A model generated the notes under the pieces. The model saw only the letters and a list, made by a program, of their open reading frames with translations. It did not search any database and had not been told where the DNA came from. Of a stretch of DNA of 64,000 bases, positions 17,324 to 27,125 are shown piece by piece. The stretch is from Alteromonas pelagimontana (GTDB taxonomy: Bacteria > Pseudomonadota > Gammaproteobacteria > Enterobacterales > Alteromonadaceae): NCBI RefSeq assembly GCF_002499975.2, contig NZ_CP052766.1:2976001-3040000 (forward strand), in the 5' to 3' direction. Every line of letters starts with the position of its first letter. Positions within the stretch are counted from its first letter, which is position 1. The translations under genes were made by a program, and so were the position numbers.

Positions 17324-17959
17324 ATGAAAATCGCTTTAATGAATGAATTCAGTCAGGCAGGTAAAAATGCCGTTATTGCAGAACAGCTTGAATCGGTGGC
17401 TAAAAATTATAAGCATACCGTCTACAACGTGGGCATGAAAGACGACCATGATCATCGTCTTACGTATATTCATCTGGGGATTATGGCAAGTATTCTCCTG
17501 AACTCCAAAGCTGTCGATTTTGTAGTAACAGGATGTGGGACAGGACAAGGCTCGCTTATGTCGCTTAACGCCCATCCGGGGGTGGTGTGCGGTTACTGTA
17601 TTGATCCCTCAGATGCCTATTTATTTGCGCAGATAAACGCGGGTAACGCACTTTCTCTGCCGTTCGCAAAAGGATTTGGCTGGGGAGCAGAGCTCAACAT
17701 CAAGTACATCTTTGAGAAAGCGTTTACCGGCGAGAAAGGGCAGGGCTATCCGCCTGAGCGAAAAGCATCGCAGGTGGAAAACGCTGGCATTTTAAATAAG
17801 GTGAAAGCAGATATTTCTAAGGGCTTTATGGAGTCATTGAAGTCTTTGGACAAAGAGTTATTAGTTACGGCAGTATCAGGTAAGCATTTTCAGAAGTGTT
17901 TGTTTGAAAACAGTGAGGATAAAGAACTGACAGATTTTATCCGCAGCGTCACTGCCTGA
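17324..17959 (+). CDS. RpiB/LacAB-type sugar-phosphate isomerase
   Basis: 211 residues. The N-terminal about 140 residues match RpiB: GCGTGQG carries the catalytic Cys, and the segment NAHPGVVCGYCIDPSDA is characteristic. Normal RpiB is about 150 residues; this protein has an extra helical C-terminal part of about 65 residues that I do not recognise. Such long RpiB-like proteins often act on sugars other than ribose 5-phosphate. A strong AAGGAGAG precedes the ATG. It is a single gene, convergent with the cyo operon. Confidence 0.83.
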   Translation: MKIALMNEFSQAGKNAVIAEQLESVAKNYKHTVYNVGMKDDHDHRLTYIHLGIMASILLNSKAVDFVVTGCGTGQGSLMSLNAHPGVVCGYCIDPSDAYLFAQINAGNALSLPFAKGFGWGAELNIKYIFEKAFTGEKGQGYPPERKASQVENAGILNKVKADISKGFMESLKSLDKELLVTAVSGKHFQKCLFENSEDKELTDFIRSVTA

Positions 17960-17969
17960 TTCGTTAACA

Positions 17970-18001
17970 AAAAAAGGAAGCGCAAACGCTTCCTTTTTTA
18001 T
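17970..18001. terminator. Bidirectional terminator between rpiB-like gene and cyoE
   Basis: A stem AAAAAGGAAGCG / CGCTTCCTTTTT with a 4-base loop and A/T runs on both sides, so it can end transcription from both convergent genes. Confidence 0.88.
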
Positions 18002-18007
18002 GCTTTT

Positions 18008-18895
18008 TTAAAAATTAAATACCAACAGCTGCGGTGGCACTGCATGATAATCCACTGCCATGGCAATGCTTAGCACCGTAATATTCACGATGGAAAACGC
18101 AAATACCTGGCGGGCCCATCCATTGAGATCCACATCCCGTCGGTAGCCGCGCAGCGCCATTATTAGCCACCAAAAGCTGGTGGTGCAGGCCACCGCCATA
18201 AAGGCAACGCCCGTATAGCCACTAATGGGTAGTAGCAAGGTAACAAGAGCAAAAACAGCAATGTAAAGCACAATATGCAGCTTGGCTTTTGCAATGCCCT
18301 CGGCAACGGGAAGTACCGGAATATTAGCCGCCTCATAATCACGAAAGCGGAAGATGGCAATGGCATAAGAATGCGGCATTTGCCATAAACTAAACATCGC
18401 CAGCAATATCGCTGCACCGCCATCAAACTGACCCGTCACCGCACAATAGCCAACTACAGGTGGAACCGCGCCGGATAAACTCCCTACCAACGTGCCGTAA
18501 ACAGAACGACGCTTCATGTACAAGCTGTAGAGCCCAACATAAACCACGTAGCCAATTGCGGCAAAGAAGGTTGCAACCGGGGTAGTGTAATAGCTTAACA
18601 ACGTAAAGCCGGTCACGCCCAGCACCACTCCGTGAGCAAACGCTGCCTTTAGTGACATTTCGCCAGTAACAGTGACGCGGGATTGCGTACGCTGCATCTT
18701 AGCGTCGATATCCCTGTCGATGCAGTTATTAATGGCGCATCCCGATGCCACTACGAGAGACAAGCCAATCAGCGTGACCATCATCAGCCACCAGTCAATA
18801 TCGCCGCGGGAGGCTAAAAGGAAGCCTCCGGCAACGGAAATCAGATTGCCCATAATGATGCCAGGTTTGGTGACTTGTAAATATCGACGAAACAT
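18008..18895 (-). CDS. cyoE: Protoheme IX farnesyltransferase (heme O synthase)
   Basis: 295 residues, UbiA-type prenyltransferase with about eight helices. The Asp-rich motif [15 protein letters not shown] binds the prenyl diphosphate, and the second conserved loop is [18 protein letters not shown]. It makes heme O for the bo3 oxidase encoded upstream in the same operon. It starts 50 bp after cyoD. The ATG at 18895 is preceded by GAGGG; a TTG one codon earlier is possible but less likely. Confidence 0.93.
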   Translation of the reverse strand: MFRRYLQVTKPGIIMGNLISVAGGFLLASRGDIDWWLMMVTLIGLSLVVASGCAINNCIDRDIDAKMQRTQSRVTVTGEMSLKAAFAHGVVLGVTGFTLLSYYTTPVATFFAAIGYVVYVGLYSLYMKRRSVYGTLVGSLSGAVPPVVGYCAVTGQFDGGAAILLAMFSLWQMPHSYAIAIFRFRDYEAANIPVLPVAEGIAKAKLHIVLYIAVFALVTLLLPISGYTGVAFMAVACTTSFWWLIMALRGYRRDVDLNGWARQVFAFSIVNITVLSIAMAVDYHAVPPQLLVFNF

Positions 18896-18945
18896 CAAGT
18901 TAGCCCTCTAGCAAGAAATTGAGATTGCCCACTGTACTGCATCAG

Positions 18946-19302
18946 CTAGTACATCATCATCGCGTTAGATTCATAAATAATCCAAACCGACAGCCCCACA
19001 ACCATAATGATGATAACGGCGCTGAACAAGAACGAGAAAGTATTGGCTCTGCCCTCTTCGGTAAGAAAACTCAGGTGCAGGAAATACTTCAGATGTACCC
19101 ATATCTGCAATATCGCCATTACCACAATCGTCATCAGCGTATGACTTTTGGATAAACTGCCTTCCATCACAGCCCAAAAGGGAACCACCGTTAGCAAAAC
19201 AGACAGCAGAAACCCGATAAGATAGGATTTTACATTGCCGTGAGACGCCTCGTGGGCTGTCGTTTTTTCATAATTAACAGCATGGCTTTCGCTATGGCTC
19301 AT
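18946..19302 (-). CDS. cyoD: Cytochrome bo3 ubiquinol oxidase subunit IV
   Basis: 118 residues with three transmembrane helices; MTIVVMAILQIWVHLKYFLHL is characteristic of CyoD. The start at 19302 overlaps the cyoC stop (TAATG) and has GGGAG upstream; the frame is open further 5-prime but inside cyoC. Confidence 0.92.
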   Translation of the reverse strand: MSHSESHAVNYEKTTAHEASHGNVKSYLIGFLLSVLLTVVPFWAVMEGSLSKSHTLMTIVVMAILQIWVHLKYFLHLSFLTEEGRANTFSFLFSAVIIIMVVGLSVWIIYESNAMMMY

Positions 19303-19943
19303 TACATGGCTCCCATTAAGTAGACAACAGTAAATACGCAGATCCACACAATATCCAGAAAGTGCCAGAACAGGCTCAGGCAGCTTAACCGGGTAACAGT
19401 TTGTGTGCCCAGACCGCGGCGTAGTACCTCAATCATCATGGTTATCATCCAGATAAGACCTGCGGTTACATGCATGCCGTGAAGCCCTACCAAGGAAAAG
19501 AACGACGTTAAGAAAGCACTGCGTTGCGGCCCGTTGCCTTCAGCTATCAGATGATGAAACTCATACACTTCCATGCCAATGAACACCGCGCCAAAAGCGA
19601 AGGTGATCAACAGCCAGACCAATGTAAGGTTTTTCTTCTGTCCGTGGGCAGCAATCATGGCAAACCCGAAGGTTATGCTGCTTAGCAACAATGCGCCGGT
19701 TTCTACGGCAACAAAATTTAATTCAAATATATCTTTACCGGTAACGCCGCCAGCGCTGTTCATGTACAGCACCGCGTAGGTGGCAAAGAAGGAGGCGAAC
19801 AGCAAACAATCGGTCATAAGATAAAGCCAAAAACCGAATAAATTATTGCCGCCTGTATCATGGTGTTCATGACCATGGCCATCACCGCTACCGTCCCCGT
19901 GGGTATACGTAGTCGGTGCTAAACTTGCGGGTACGGTACTCAT
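19302..19943 (-). CDS. cyoC: Cytochrome bo3 ubiquinol oxidase subunit III
   Basis: 213 residues with five helices. [21 protein letters not shown], the Glu of [10 protein letters not shown] and the [10 protein letters not shown] segment are typical of oxidase subunit III. The N-terminus has a His-rich segment ([15 protein letters not shown]) that could bind metal and is longer than usual. It overlaps cyoB by 4 bp (ATGA). Confidence 0.93.
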   Translation of the reverse strand: MSTVPASLAPTTYTHGDGSGDGHGHEHHDTGGNNLFGFWLYLMTDCLLFASFFATYAVLYMNSAGGVTGKDIFELNFVAVETGALLLSSITFGFAMIAAHGQKKNLTLVWLLITFAFGAVFIGMEVYEFHHLIAEGNGPQRSAFLTSFFSLVGLHGMHVTAGLIWMITMMIEVLRRGLGTQTVTRLSCLSLFWHFLDIVWICVFTVVYLMGAM

Positions 19944-21928
19944 GCCATTACCTCCATATTTACGCTTTTCACATGCGCATCTTCAATCTCTTTTATTTCT
20001 TCAGGCTGCACGTAATAATCGACATCGCTGGTGTAGCAACGTGTAATGAACATAGCGATTGCTCCCACTAACCCCACTACTGCCAGCCACCAGATATGCC
20101 AAATCATGGCAAAGCAGAAGGCGGTAATTCCCAGACTCATGAACACACCTGCCGGAGTATTTTTAGGCATATGAATCGGCTCGTAGCTTTCAAATTGCTG
20201 ATAGGCTTCGCCTTTTTCTTTTATGTCAGTCCAGGTATCAATGTCAGAGACTGTAGGTATTTCCGCAAAGTTGTAGTATTGAGGCGGCGAGGCGGTAGAC
20301 CATTCCAATGTATGGCCATTCCAGGGATCGCCCGTGGTGTCATTAAGCTGATCGCGCTGCTTAAAGCTGACGACCAGTTGTACAACCTGTAACACAACGC
20401 CGCACATAATAATCACTGCACCGCCACAAGCGATATATAGCCAAAGGTTCCAGTCCGGATTGTCGGTGTGATTCAGACGACGGGTCATACCCATAAAGCC
20501 AAGGACATACAGCGGCATAAAAGCAACAAAGAACCCTATCAGCCAACACCAGAACGAAGCTTTCCCCAAACGCTCGTTAAGCTTAAAGCCCATGGCTTTG
20601 GGAAACCAGTAGGCGAAACCGGCTAAATAGCCGAAGACGGCGCCGCCAATAATGGTGTTGTGGAAGTGCGCGATGAGGAACAAGCTATTGTGAAGTACAT
20701 AATCAGCCCCTGGAATGGCAAGCAAAACGCCGGTCATTCCGCCAATGGTGAACGTCACCATAAAGCCAAGTGTCCATAATACCGGCACCGTAATCTGCAA
20801 GCGGCCGCGATAGATAGTAAACAGCCAGTTAAACAGCTTCACCCCGGTAGGCACTGCGATGATCATAGTCATCACACCAAAGAAAGCGTTAACGTTAGCA
20901 CTAGACCCCATGGTGAAGAAATGGTGTAGCCACACCACGAATCCCAGTATAGAGATAGCGCCGCTGGCATAGACCATTGACTTATATCCGAACAAACGTT
21001 TGGCGGTAAAAGTAGAAATGACTTCAGAGAAAATTCCGAAAGCCGGTAAGATCAAAATATATACTTCAGGATGTCCCCACGCCCAAAACAGGTTGATATA
21101 CATCATGGCGTTGCCGCCAGCTTCATTGGTAAAGAAGTGGAAGCCTAAATACCGGTCCAGCGTCAGCATTGCCAACACAGCGGTAAGAATAGGGAAAGAT
21201 GCAGCAATGAGGATGTTTGCCCAGGTACAGGTCCAGGTAAATATTGGCATCTGCATTAATTTCATTCCTGGCGCACGCATCTTAAATACCGTCACTAAAA
21301 AGTTAACGGCCGTCAGCAGCGTTCCCAGGCCGGATATCTGCAAGGCCCAGATATAATAATCGACCCCCACACCCGGACTAAATGTTAACTCCGATAGCGG
21401 CGGATAAGCCACCCAGCCGGTTTTAGCAAATTCGCCCAGCGCCAGTGACAGGTTAATTAGAATTGCGCCACCTGCCGTAAGCCAAAAGCTAAGATTATTT
21501 AAAAAGGGAAAGGCGACATCACGGGCACCAATTTGCAAAGGCAATACAATATTCATCAAGCCAATCATAAACGGCATTGCCATGAAAATAATCATGATAA
21601 CGCCGTGAGCAGTGAAGATCTGATCGTAATGTTCAGGGGGCAAATAGCCAAGATCGCCACTGGTGGCAAGGGCTAATTGCAAACGCATCATGATAGCGTC
21701 AGCAAAGCCGCGAACGAGCATGATTAACGCCAGAATAATATACATTACACCCAGTCGTTTATGATCAACTGAGGTTATCCAGTCGTTCCAGATAGTGCTC
21801 CACTTTTTATGTCTTATCACTAAAGCCGCGATCAGGAGGCCAGCAATTGCAACAATCGATAACGTAACCATGATAATTGGCTCATGGTACGGTACTGCAT
21901 CAATGGTTAATTTTCCAAAAAATGACAT
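19940..21928 (-). CDS. cyoB: Cytochrome bo3 ubiquinol oxidase subunit I
   Basis: 662 residues, 15 helices, the heme-copper catalytic subunit. Seen: [15 protein letters not shown] (Cu-B His and the cross-linked Tyr), [10 protein letters not shown] (two Cu-B His), and [13 protein letters not shown] (heme ligands). A proton-pumping quinol oxidase that reduces O2 in the inner membrane. Confidence 0.96.
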   Translation of the reverse strand: MSFFGKLTIDAVPYHEPIIMVTLSIVAIAGLLIAALVIRHKKWSTIWNDWITSVDHKRLGVMYIILALIMLVRGFADAIMMRLQLALATSGDLGYLPPEHYDQIFTAHGVIMIIFMAMPFMIGLMNIVLPLQIGARDVAFPFLNNLSFWLTAGGAILINLSLALGEFAKTGWVAYPPLSELTFSPGVGVDYYIWALQISGLGTLLTAVNFLVTVFKMRAPGMKLMQMPIFTWTCTWANILIAASFPILTAVLAMLTLDRYLGFHFFTNEAGGNAMMYINLFWAWGHPEVYILILPAFGIFSEVISTFTAKRLFGYKSMVYASGAISILGFVVWLHHFFTMGSSANVNAFFGVMTMIIAVPTGVKLFNWLFTIYRGRLQITVPVLWTLGFMVTFTIGGMTGVLLAIPGADYVLHNSLFLIAHFHNTIIGGAVFGYLAGFAYWFPKAMGFKLNERLGKASFWCWLIGFFVAFMPLYVLGFMGMTRRLNHTDNPDWNLWLYIACGGAVIIMCGVVLQVVQLVVSFKQRDQLNDTTGDPWNGHTLEWSTASPPQYYNFAEIPTVSDIDTWTDIKEKGEAYQQFESYEPIHMPKNTPAGVFMSLGITAFCFAMIWHIWWLAVVGLVGAIAMFITRCYTSDVDYYVQPEEIKEIEDAHVKSVNMEVMA

Positions 21929-21930
21929 GG

Positions 21931-22839
21931 TTACTCCTCAGCCTGCATATGATGGGATTGCGCTGAATGTCCGGACTGCGCGTGAGAATTCATCTTTCCG
22001 TGAGACTGCATGTACTTCATCACGATAGAATGAAACAGACCTTCTGAAACGGTGCTAAAGTACTCGACAGGGTGATCTTCACTCGGATGGGCCAGGTCTT
22101 CATAGTGCGCTTGAGTCAAGCTACGGCCTTCGCGTTTAACTTTCTCGACCCAAGCCTCGAAATCTTCCTCAGTTTTTGTTGCAGTAGCTTTAAACTGCAT
22201 GCCGGTGAAACCGCTGCCACTGTAATTAGCAGAAAAACCGTGGAAAGTCCCCGGTTCATCGGCAATGAGATGAAGCTTGGTTTCCATGCCTGCCATTGAG
22301 TAAATCTGGCTGCCCAATTGCGGTATGAAAAAAGAGTTCATTGTACTTGCAGAGGTAATTTTGTACTCCACGGGTACATTTGCTGGAAACACCAGCTCGT
22401 TGACCGTGGCGATTCCTTGTTCCGGATAGATAAACAGCCATTTCCAGTTAAGCGAGACAACCTCAATTGTCATATGCTCACCTTTTCCTTCGAGTGGCTT
22501 GTAAGGATCTAAAGCTTGAGTGGATTGCCAGGTAATGACAGCCAATACAATGATAATAATAATGGGTATGGACCAGACCGCAGCTTCAATTTTGACGGAG
22601 TGCGCCCACTTAGGCGAATAGATTTCGTGGTCGCGGCTAGCGCGATATTTCCAGGCAAAGTACAACGTCATTCCGATGACCGGAAGTACAACCACCAGCA
22701 TCAGCGCCGTTGAGACGATTATCAGATACTTTTCATCAACGCCAACTTGCCCTTTCGGATCAAGAATCCCGCCTTTACAACCAGCCAGAGCAAGCACGGC
22801 CATAGACAGAGCAATTTTACAAAGGTTACGAATAAACAA
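21931..22839 (-). CDS. cyoA: Cytochrome bo3 ubiquinol oxidase subunit II (lipoprotein)
   Basis: 302 residues. The signal peptide ends in the lipobox ALAGC (Cys21); two transmembrane helices and a cupredoxin-like periplasmic domain follow ([21 protein letters not shown]). As in other quinol oxidases the Cu-A ligands are absent. An unusual His-rich tail ([17 protein letters not shown]) follows the family end. The start is a TTG at 22839 with AGGAA eight bases upstream; the nearest ATG would remove most of the signal peptide. Confidence 0.93.
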   Translation of the reverse strand: MFIRNLCKIALSMAVLALAGCKGGILDPKGQVGVDEKYLIIVSTALMLVVVLPVIGMTLYFAWKYRASRDHEIYSPKWAHSVKIEAAVWSIPIIIIIVLAVITWQSTQALDPYKPLEGKGEHMTIEVVSLNWKWLFIYPEQGIATVNELVFPANVPVEYKITSASTMNSFFIPQLGSQIYSMAGMETKLHLIADEPGTFHGFSANYSGSGFTGMQFKATATKTEEDFEAWVEKVKREGRSLTQAHYEDLAHPSEDHPVEYFSTVSEGLFHSIVMKYMQSHGKMNSHAQSGHSAQSHHMQAEE

Positions 22840-23070
22840 AAGAATTTCCTACAACCCAGAGATTACCATCCTGCCGCCCCGCAAAGAGCGACACTCAATT
22901 ACCAGCGTGTGCCGGCGAAATAAGGGCTGTTGATTCCTAATGTAAAATGAACAGAAAAAGCCAACAGCCTCGGGAAAGACACCTGTTTTCCTGTCACAGA
23001 TGACTAAGCATCTGTGATAATTCCACTGCGCATCAATACAGATAAGTCAGAAGATAAGGAGAATCAGATA
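22840..23070. promoter_or_regulatory. Upstream region of the cyo operon
   Basis: Non-coding region that should hold the cyo promoter on the minus strand. The inverted repeat at 22994-23017 is the only structure seen. Confidence 0.5.
22994..23017. repeat. Perfect 9-bp inverted repeat upstream of cyoA
   Basis: TCACAGATG / CATCTGTGA with a 6-base spacer, about 160 bp before cyoA. No T-run follows, so it may be an operator for the cyo operon or a weak terminator. Confidence 0.5.
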
Positions 23071-23526
23071 TCAGTAGGTAATAGAGGGAGGAGCACGACA
23101 ACCGTGAGCGGAATGAAAAAGAGGACGTATAGCAGCGTAAAAATTTTTGAAACTGGCTTTACGGAGAATTACTCCTGCGCGGCGAGTAGGGGAGCGGCGC
23201 AACCAAAGCCAACACAGCCCTAACAGCATAGCATTAGTAAAAACAGGCTCGGAAAAATAGCTGCCCGCAAGGGTAAACAATACCGAATCAAAGAGCAGAG
23301 AATCTTGTAAAACTAACCAGAACTCGGTGGTATCAGACATCACATTGCTGAACCCTAACAAAAAGTTAAGGCTTATCAAAAGAACTACAGTTCCACAACA
23401 ATGCATAGCATTGAAGGCACTACGAAACACACCTTGACCTTTAGTCAGATGTTGAAGCACGGCAGTGGAAAGAATTATTGATTTCAAAAAGCTGTGACAA
23501 CTCATGCTGATGCGATATAGCAACAC
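23071..23526 (-). CDS. Doubtful open frame with hydrophobic segments
   Basis: 151 codons on the minus strand with two or three hydrophobic stretches (for example TVVLLISLNFLLGF). No Shine-Dalgarno is evident, the C-terminus is low in protein character, and no family is recognised. It may be spurious or a decayed gene. Confidence 0.2.
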   Translation of the reverse strand: MLLYRISMSCHSFLKSIILSTAVLQHLTKGQGVFRSAFNAMHCCGTVVLLISLNFLLGFSNVMSDTTEFWLVLQDSLLFDSVLFTLAGSYFSEPVFTNAMLLGLCWLWLRRSPTRRAGVILRKASFKNFYAAIRPLFHSAHGCRAPPSITY

Positions 23527-24157
23527 CGCTTAAAAGATAAGTACATATAATACCAAATGTGGAAGATTTAAACAAAAGACCTTTTCATTCTTCAATCACG
23601 CCGCGCGTGGTGTTTTTATGGAACATCTTATTAACAAATAATCCCCTCATTGATTTTTAAAAGGTTATTAGAGGCTGTTAAAGAAATTTGCTGTATTTCC
23701 CCAACCGAATCCAATTTAGATAAGACAACGGCATCGTTGAAAAAACCGATTTTTACGCCGAATTGCGGCAGACCTTCATTTATTTACATTTTTGTCACAT
23801 GTGATAAAAGAGCTACCAATAATGTGAAGTTAAAAACCTATATTAATCAGTAAGGTGCTGTAGATATTGAACGTTATAGTCGTATCTCATTACTGTGGAA
23901 TTTTTAATCTACTGTCTTTTTCGATGATCCCCTTCATCTGCATCAGTCAAATATCCGCGGCTGTGTTAATAAAATGTTTTGATATTTAACAAATTTATAT
24001 ATATGGTTAACTTGTATTACAATATTATCTTTCCAAATTGCAACGGGTTTTATTTTTATTCCACTTTCTGTGCGAGTAGTCAGAAGTAACTGTGACATCA
24101 ACATGTTGCAGTTACTGAGTCACAGATGAAAGTCATCATTATGAAGGTAGAAGCATC
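23527..24157. promoter_or_regulatory. AT-rich upstream region of the TonB receptor/GH97 pair
   Basis: About 630 bp without a convincing gene and very AT-rich from 23960 to 24060, where the promoter probably lies. The 3-prime end can form alternative hairpins (listed separately). Confidence 0.5.
24085..24125 (+). promoter_or_regulatory. Leader with two mutually exclusive hairpins
   Basis: AGTAACTG (24085) can pair with CAGTTACT (24109), or CTGTGAC (24090) with GTCACAG (24119). The arms overlap, so only one can form. It ends 32 bases before the receptor start. Confidence 0.4.
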
Positions 24158-26992
24158 ATGTCGAAGAAAGGCACAACTCCCCGCTTTTTTTGTACCAGTA
24201 AACGTATCCCTTTTAAACTTTCTGCAATAGCACTTGCGACATTTTCATTTGTTCACGCTGCGTATGGGCAGGAGAAGGAAGCATCCGCTGAAACTGACGA
24301 CGTTGAAGTCATTCAGGTAAGCGGTATTCGCGGCAGTCTACAACGCTCTATTGCACTAAAACGCGATGCTAAACACATTGTCGATTCTATATCCGCCGAA
24401 GATATTGGTCAGTTTCCTGATACCAATTTGGCTGAATCGTTACAACGGATTTCGGGGGTAGCAATCGACCGCAGTGGCGGTGAAGGTCGTTCGGTAACGG
24501 TGCGTGGATTTGGTCCAGAATTCAATACGGTGCTACTGAATGGTCGCCGGCTTGCCTCAGACACCGGCGCACGTTCGTTTAGTTTCGACGTCCTGCCTGC
24601 AGAACTGGTTTCCGGTGTTGATGTTTATAAGACACAGGCGGCTCATCTTGATGAGGGTGGAATCGGCTCGACTATTGTAATGCATACTCCCCGTCCCCTT
24701 GCTTTTGACGGTTTCAAGGCGGTAGCGTCGGTAAAAGGATTGTATGAAGAGTTATCCGGCAAAACCTCACCGCAGCTGTTTGGAATGGTAAGTAATACTT
24801 TTGCAGATGATAAACTCGGCGTATTGGTGTCGTTGTCGCACCAACAGCGAAAAAATGAAATTAATCGATTTCTTACCGACGGCTATATTGTATTGAACCG
24901 CGATGAAATGCCAAATATTGCAGATCAACTGGCAGCGGAGGGCTATTCAGCAGATGATCAATTTTTCCTACCGCAAAATCTTAATATCAGTCCGGTAAGT
25001 GAGGACAGAGAACGTACGACCTTTAGTTCTACAGTGCAGTATCGTCCTACTGACGCTCTGGAACTTACGTTGGACGGTTTGTACAGCGAATTTGAAGTCA
25101 TGTCAGAAACCACCAATGTGGGCGTCTTCTTTACGCCTTCCCTGATTTCTGATGCCGAGTTTGATGAAAACGGGGTAGGGACAAGCGTAACGGAAAACCG
25201 CAACGCAGATGCCACCCGAGCGGTGTTAAATCGTCCCACTAAAATGTATGCCCTTGGCTTTAACGCCGACTGGTTTGCATCCGATACGCTAAATATCAGC
25301 TTCGACACTTCGTGGTCCCGGGCTGAATCGGGGGGCGCAGAAAATACAGATGTAGTGGTGATGGGCCTTGGCGTGCGTGATGTAACGCCCTCAACTGTTT
25401 CCTACGACGAAAACGGGTTTCCTACCGTTTCTGGCGTTAACGAAGCGGATTTAGTCGACCCCAGCCTGGCCAAAGCGCACTTTACTTTGCGCGGTACCGG
25501 GGGCGGCCCCTTTGGCGGCGGTCAGGATTTTGAAGATGAACTGTTCCAGCAGCGGGTGGACGGCACCTGGTCAGTTTACTGGAAAAATCTGACGGATATT
25601 TCGTTTGGCGTGCAGTATTCCAAACAAAAACAATCCACCACCATCCGGTTGTCTCAGCCAGAGGTGTTATGCGCGTATTGCGGCTTTCAGGTGGATGTAC
25701 CAAACGATTTATTTAGCGTAACCAGCATCGACGCCGATTATTTGGGGGGCGCAGGCAATTTACCCCATAGCTGGCTTTCGTTCGATGTTGACGAAGCTAT
25801 CAGCTATTTAGAGTCTGATGAAGCTATGGCTGCAAATGATGCTGCTAATGGTTTGCCAGCGGGAACTACCGCCGCGCTGTTTGCCGAAACCAATGGTTTT
25901 GCCTTGGCGACGCGACCAGATTCTTCTGAAATTGAAGAAGAAGCTATTTCTGCATATGTTAATTTTGCGCTGGAAGGGGACTTGGGAGATAAACCCTGGA
26001 ACTGGAACATCGGCGGCAGGTATGTACACACAGAAACCACTGCCATCGGAATTTCGCAAATTTTACAGGATCTGGTGCTCTCGGCTGCCGACTTATATAC
26101 CCCTGTACTCACTGGCGAACAAATGGTGCAACAGACCAACGAATACAACTATTTCCTTCCCACTATGGATTTCAGGCTTAATCTGACTGATGACATTATC
26201 GCTCGGGTGGCAGCATCAAAAACGCTGACTCGCCCCCCGCTGGGCGCGCTTTCTCCACGCACCAGCATAGGGACTACCCGGCCGGGAAACCTTCAGGCTT
26301 CCAGCGGAAATCCTGATCTAAAACCTTTTATTTCCAAAAATTTTGATGCGTCGCTAGAGTGGTATTATCAGGAGGGCGGCTATATCACCGTGGGATACTT
26401 CAGAAAAGATGTGCAGAATTTCCTCGTCAGTACAGTGGAAGATCGTGCATTTCCTATCACCGACTCGGAAGATTTATTTGCCGGCGATCCTATTTTTGAA
26501 GTGAGTTTGGTAGACAACGTCGAAGAAGCAACGGTAGATGGTGTAGAAATTGGTGCGCAATACACCTTTAGTGAATTACCGGGTTTCTGGAGCGGTTTTG
26601 GTATCACAGGCAATGCCACTATTGTTGATAGTAACGCAGAACTGGACGTGGATAACACCTCTCAAACCTTTGCGCTAGTAGGGTTGGGCAACACCTATAA
26701 CATAATTGGTTTTTATGATTATGGCCCGGTAGAAGCAAGAGTGGCGTGGAACCAGCGCGACCGCTTTTTGCAGACTGCCCGTGGCTTTGGCGGAGAACCT
26801 ACCTATGTAGAAGAATATTCTCAGGTTGATGTGCGCGTGAGTTACGATGTTACCGAAACGGTTCAGGTCTTCGTCGAAGGAATAAATGTCACCGACGAAA
26901 AGACCAAAAAGGTCGGCCGTTACGATAACCAGATCATGCTTTATGAGGAAACCGGACCCCGCTATACAGTGGGTGTCAGTGCCACTTTCTAA
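24158..26992 (+). CDS. TonB-dependent receptor, oligosaccharide type (TIGR01782-like)
   Basis: 944 residues. A long basic signal peptide ends near AAYGQ, followed by the plug opening IQVSGIRGSLQRSIALKRDA and SAEDIGQFPDTNLAESLQRISGVAIDR, both typical of the proteobacterial carbohydrate receptors of this type. The barrel ends in YTVGVSATF. The GH97 glycosidase gene follows 133 bp downstream, so the ligand is probably an alpha-linked oligosaccharide. No SusD partner is expected in this phylum and none is present. No regulator gene is adjacent. Confidence 0.9.
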   Translation: MSKKGTTPRFFCTSKRIPFKLSAIALATFSFVHAAYGQEKEASAETDDVEVIQVSGIRGSLQRSIALKRDAKHIVDSISAEDIGQFPDTNLAESLQRISGVAIDRSGGEGRSVTVRGFGPEFNTVLLNGRRLASDTGARSFSFDVLPAELVSGVDVYKTQAAHLDEGGIGSTIVMHTPRPLAFDGFKAVASVKGLYEELSGKTSPQLFGMVSNTFADDKLGVLVSLSHQQRKNEINRFLTDGYIVLNRDEMPNIADQLAAEGYSADDQFFLPQNLNISPVSEDRERTTFSSTVQYRPTDALELTLDGLYSEFEVMSETTNVGVFFTPSLISDAEFDENGVGTSVTENRNADATRAVLNRPTKMYALGFNADWFASDTLNISFDTSWSRAESGGAENTDVVVMGLGVRDVTPSTVSYDENGFPTVSGVNEADLVDPSLAKAHFTLRGTGGGPFGGGQDFEDELFQQRVDGTWSVYWKNLTDISFGVQYSKQKQSTTIRLSQPEVLCAYCGFQVDVPNDLFSVTSIDADYLGGAGNLPHSWLSFDVDEAISYLESDEAMAANDAANGLPAGTTAALFAETNGFALATRPDSSEIEEEAISAYVNFALEGDLGDKPWNWNIGGRYVHTETTAIGISQILQDLVLSAADLYTPVLTGEQMVQQTNEYNYFLPTMDFRLNLTDDIIARVAASKTLTRPPLGALSPRTSIGTTRPGNLQASSGNPDLKPFISKNFDASLEWYYQEGGYITVGYFRKDVQNFLVSTVEDRAFPITDSEDLFAGDPIFEVSLVDNVEEATVDGVEIGAQYTFSELPGFWSGFGITGNATIVDSNAELDVDNTSQTFALVGLGNTYNIIGFYDYGPVEARVAWNQRDRFLQTARGFGGEPTYVEEYSQVDVRVSYDVTETVQVFVEGINVTDEKTKKVGRYDNQIMLYEETGPRYTVGVSATF

Positions 26993-27007
26993 CTTTAGAT
27001 AACGAAA

Positions 27008-27033
27008 AAGCCATGAACGTGAACTCATGGCTT
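27008..27033 (+). terminator. Hairpin between receptor and GH97 genes
   Basis: AAGCCATGA / TCATGGCTT with an 8-base loop lies 15 bp after the receptor stop. No T-run follows, so it is likely a processing or attenuation hairpin, with some read-through to the GH97 gene. Confidence 0.5.
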
Positions 27034-27125
27034 CTACGATAAAAGGCAGCAGCCGTAAATAGCAAATCAGGCATTTACTTGGCTACTAGGCTTCTGCTCT
27101 CTCTCGTTTCAAAACAGGATAAAGA

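Noticed and set aside
25818..26186. 122-codon open frame inside the TonB receptor
   Set aside because: Alternate frame of a convincing receptor gene; no supporting features.
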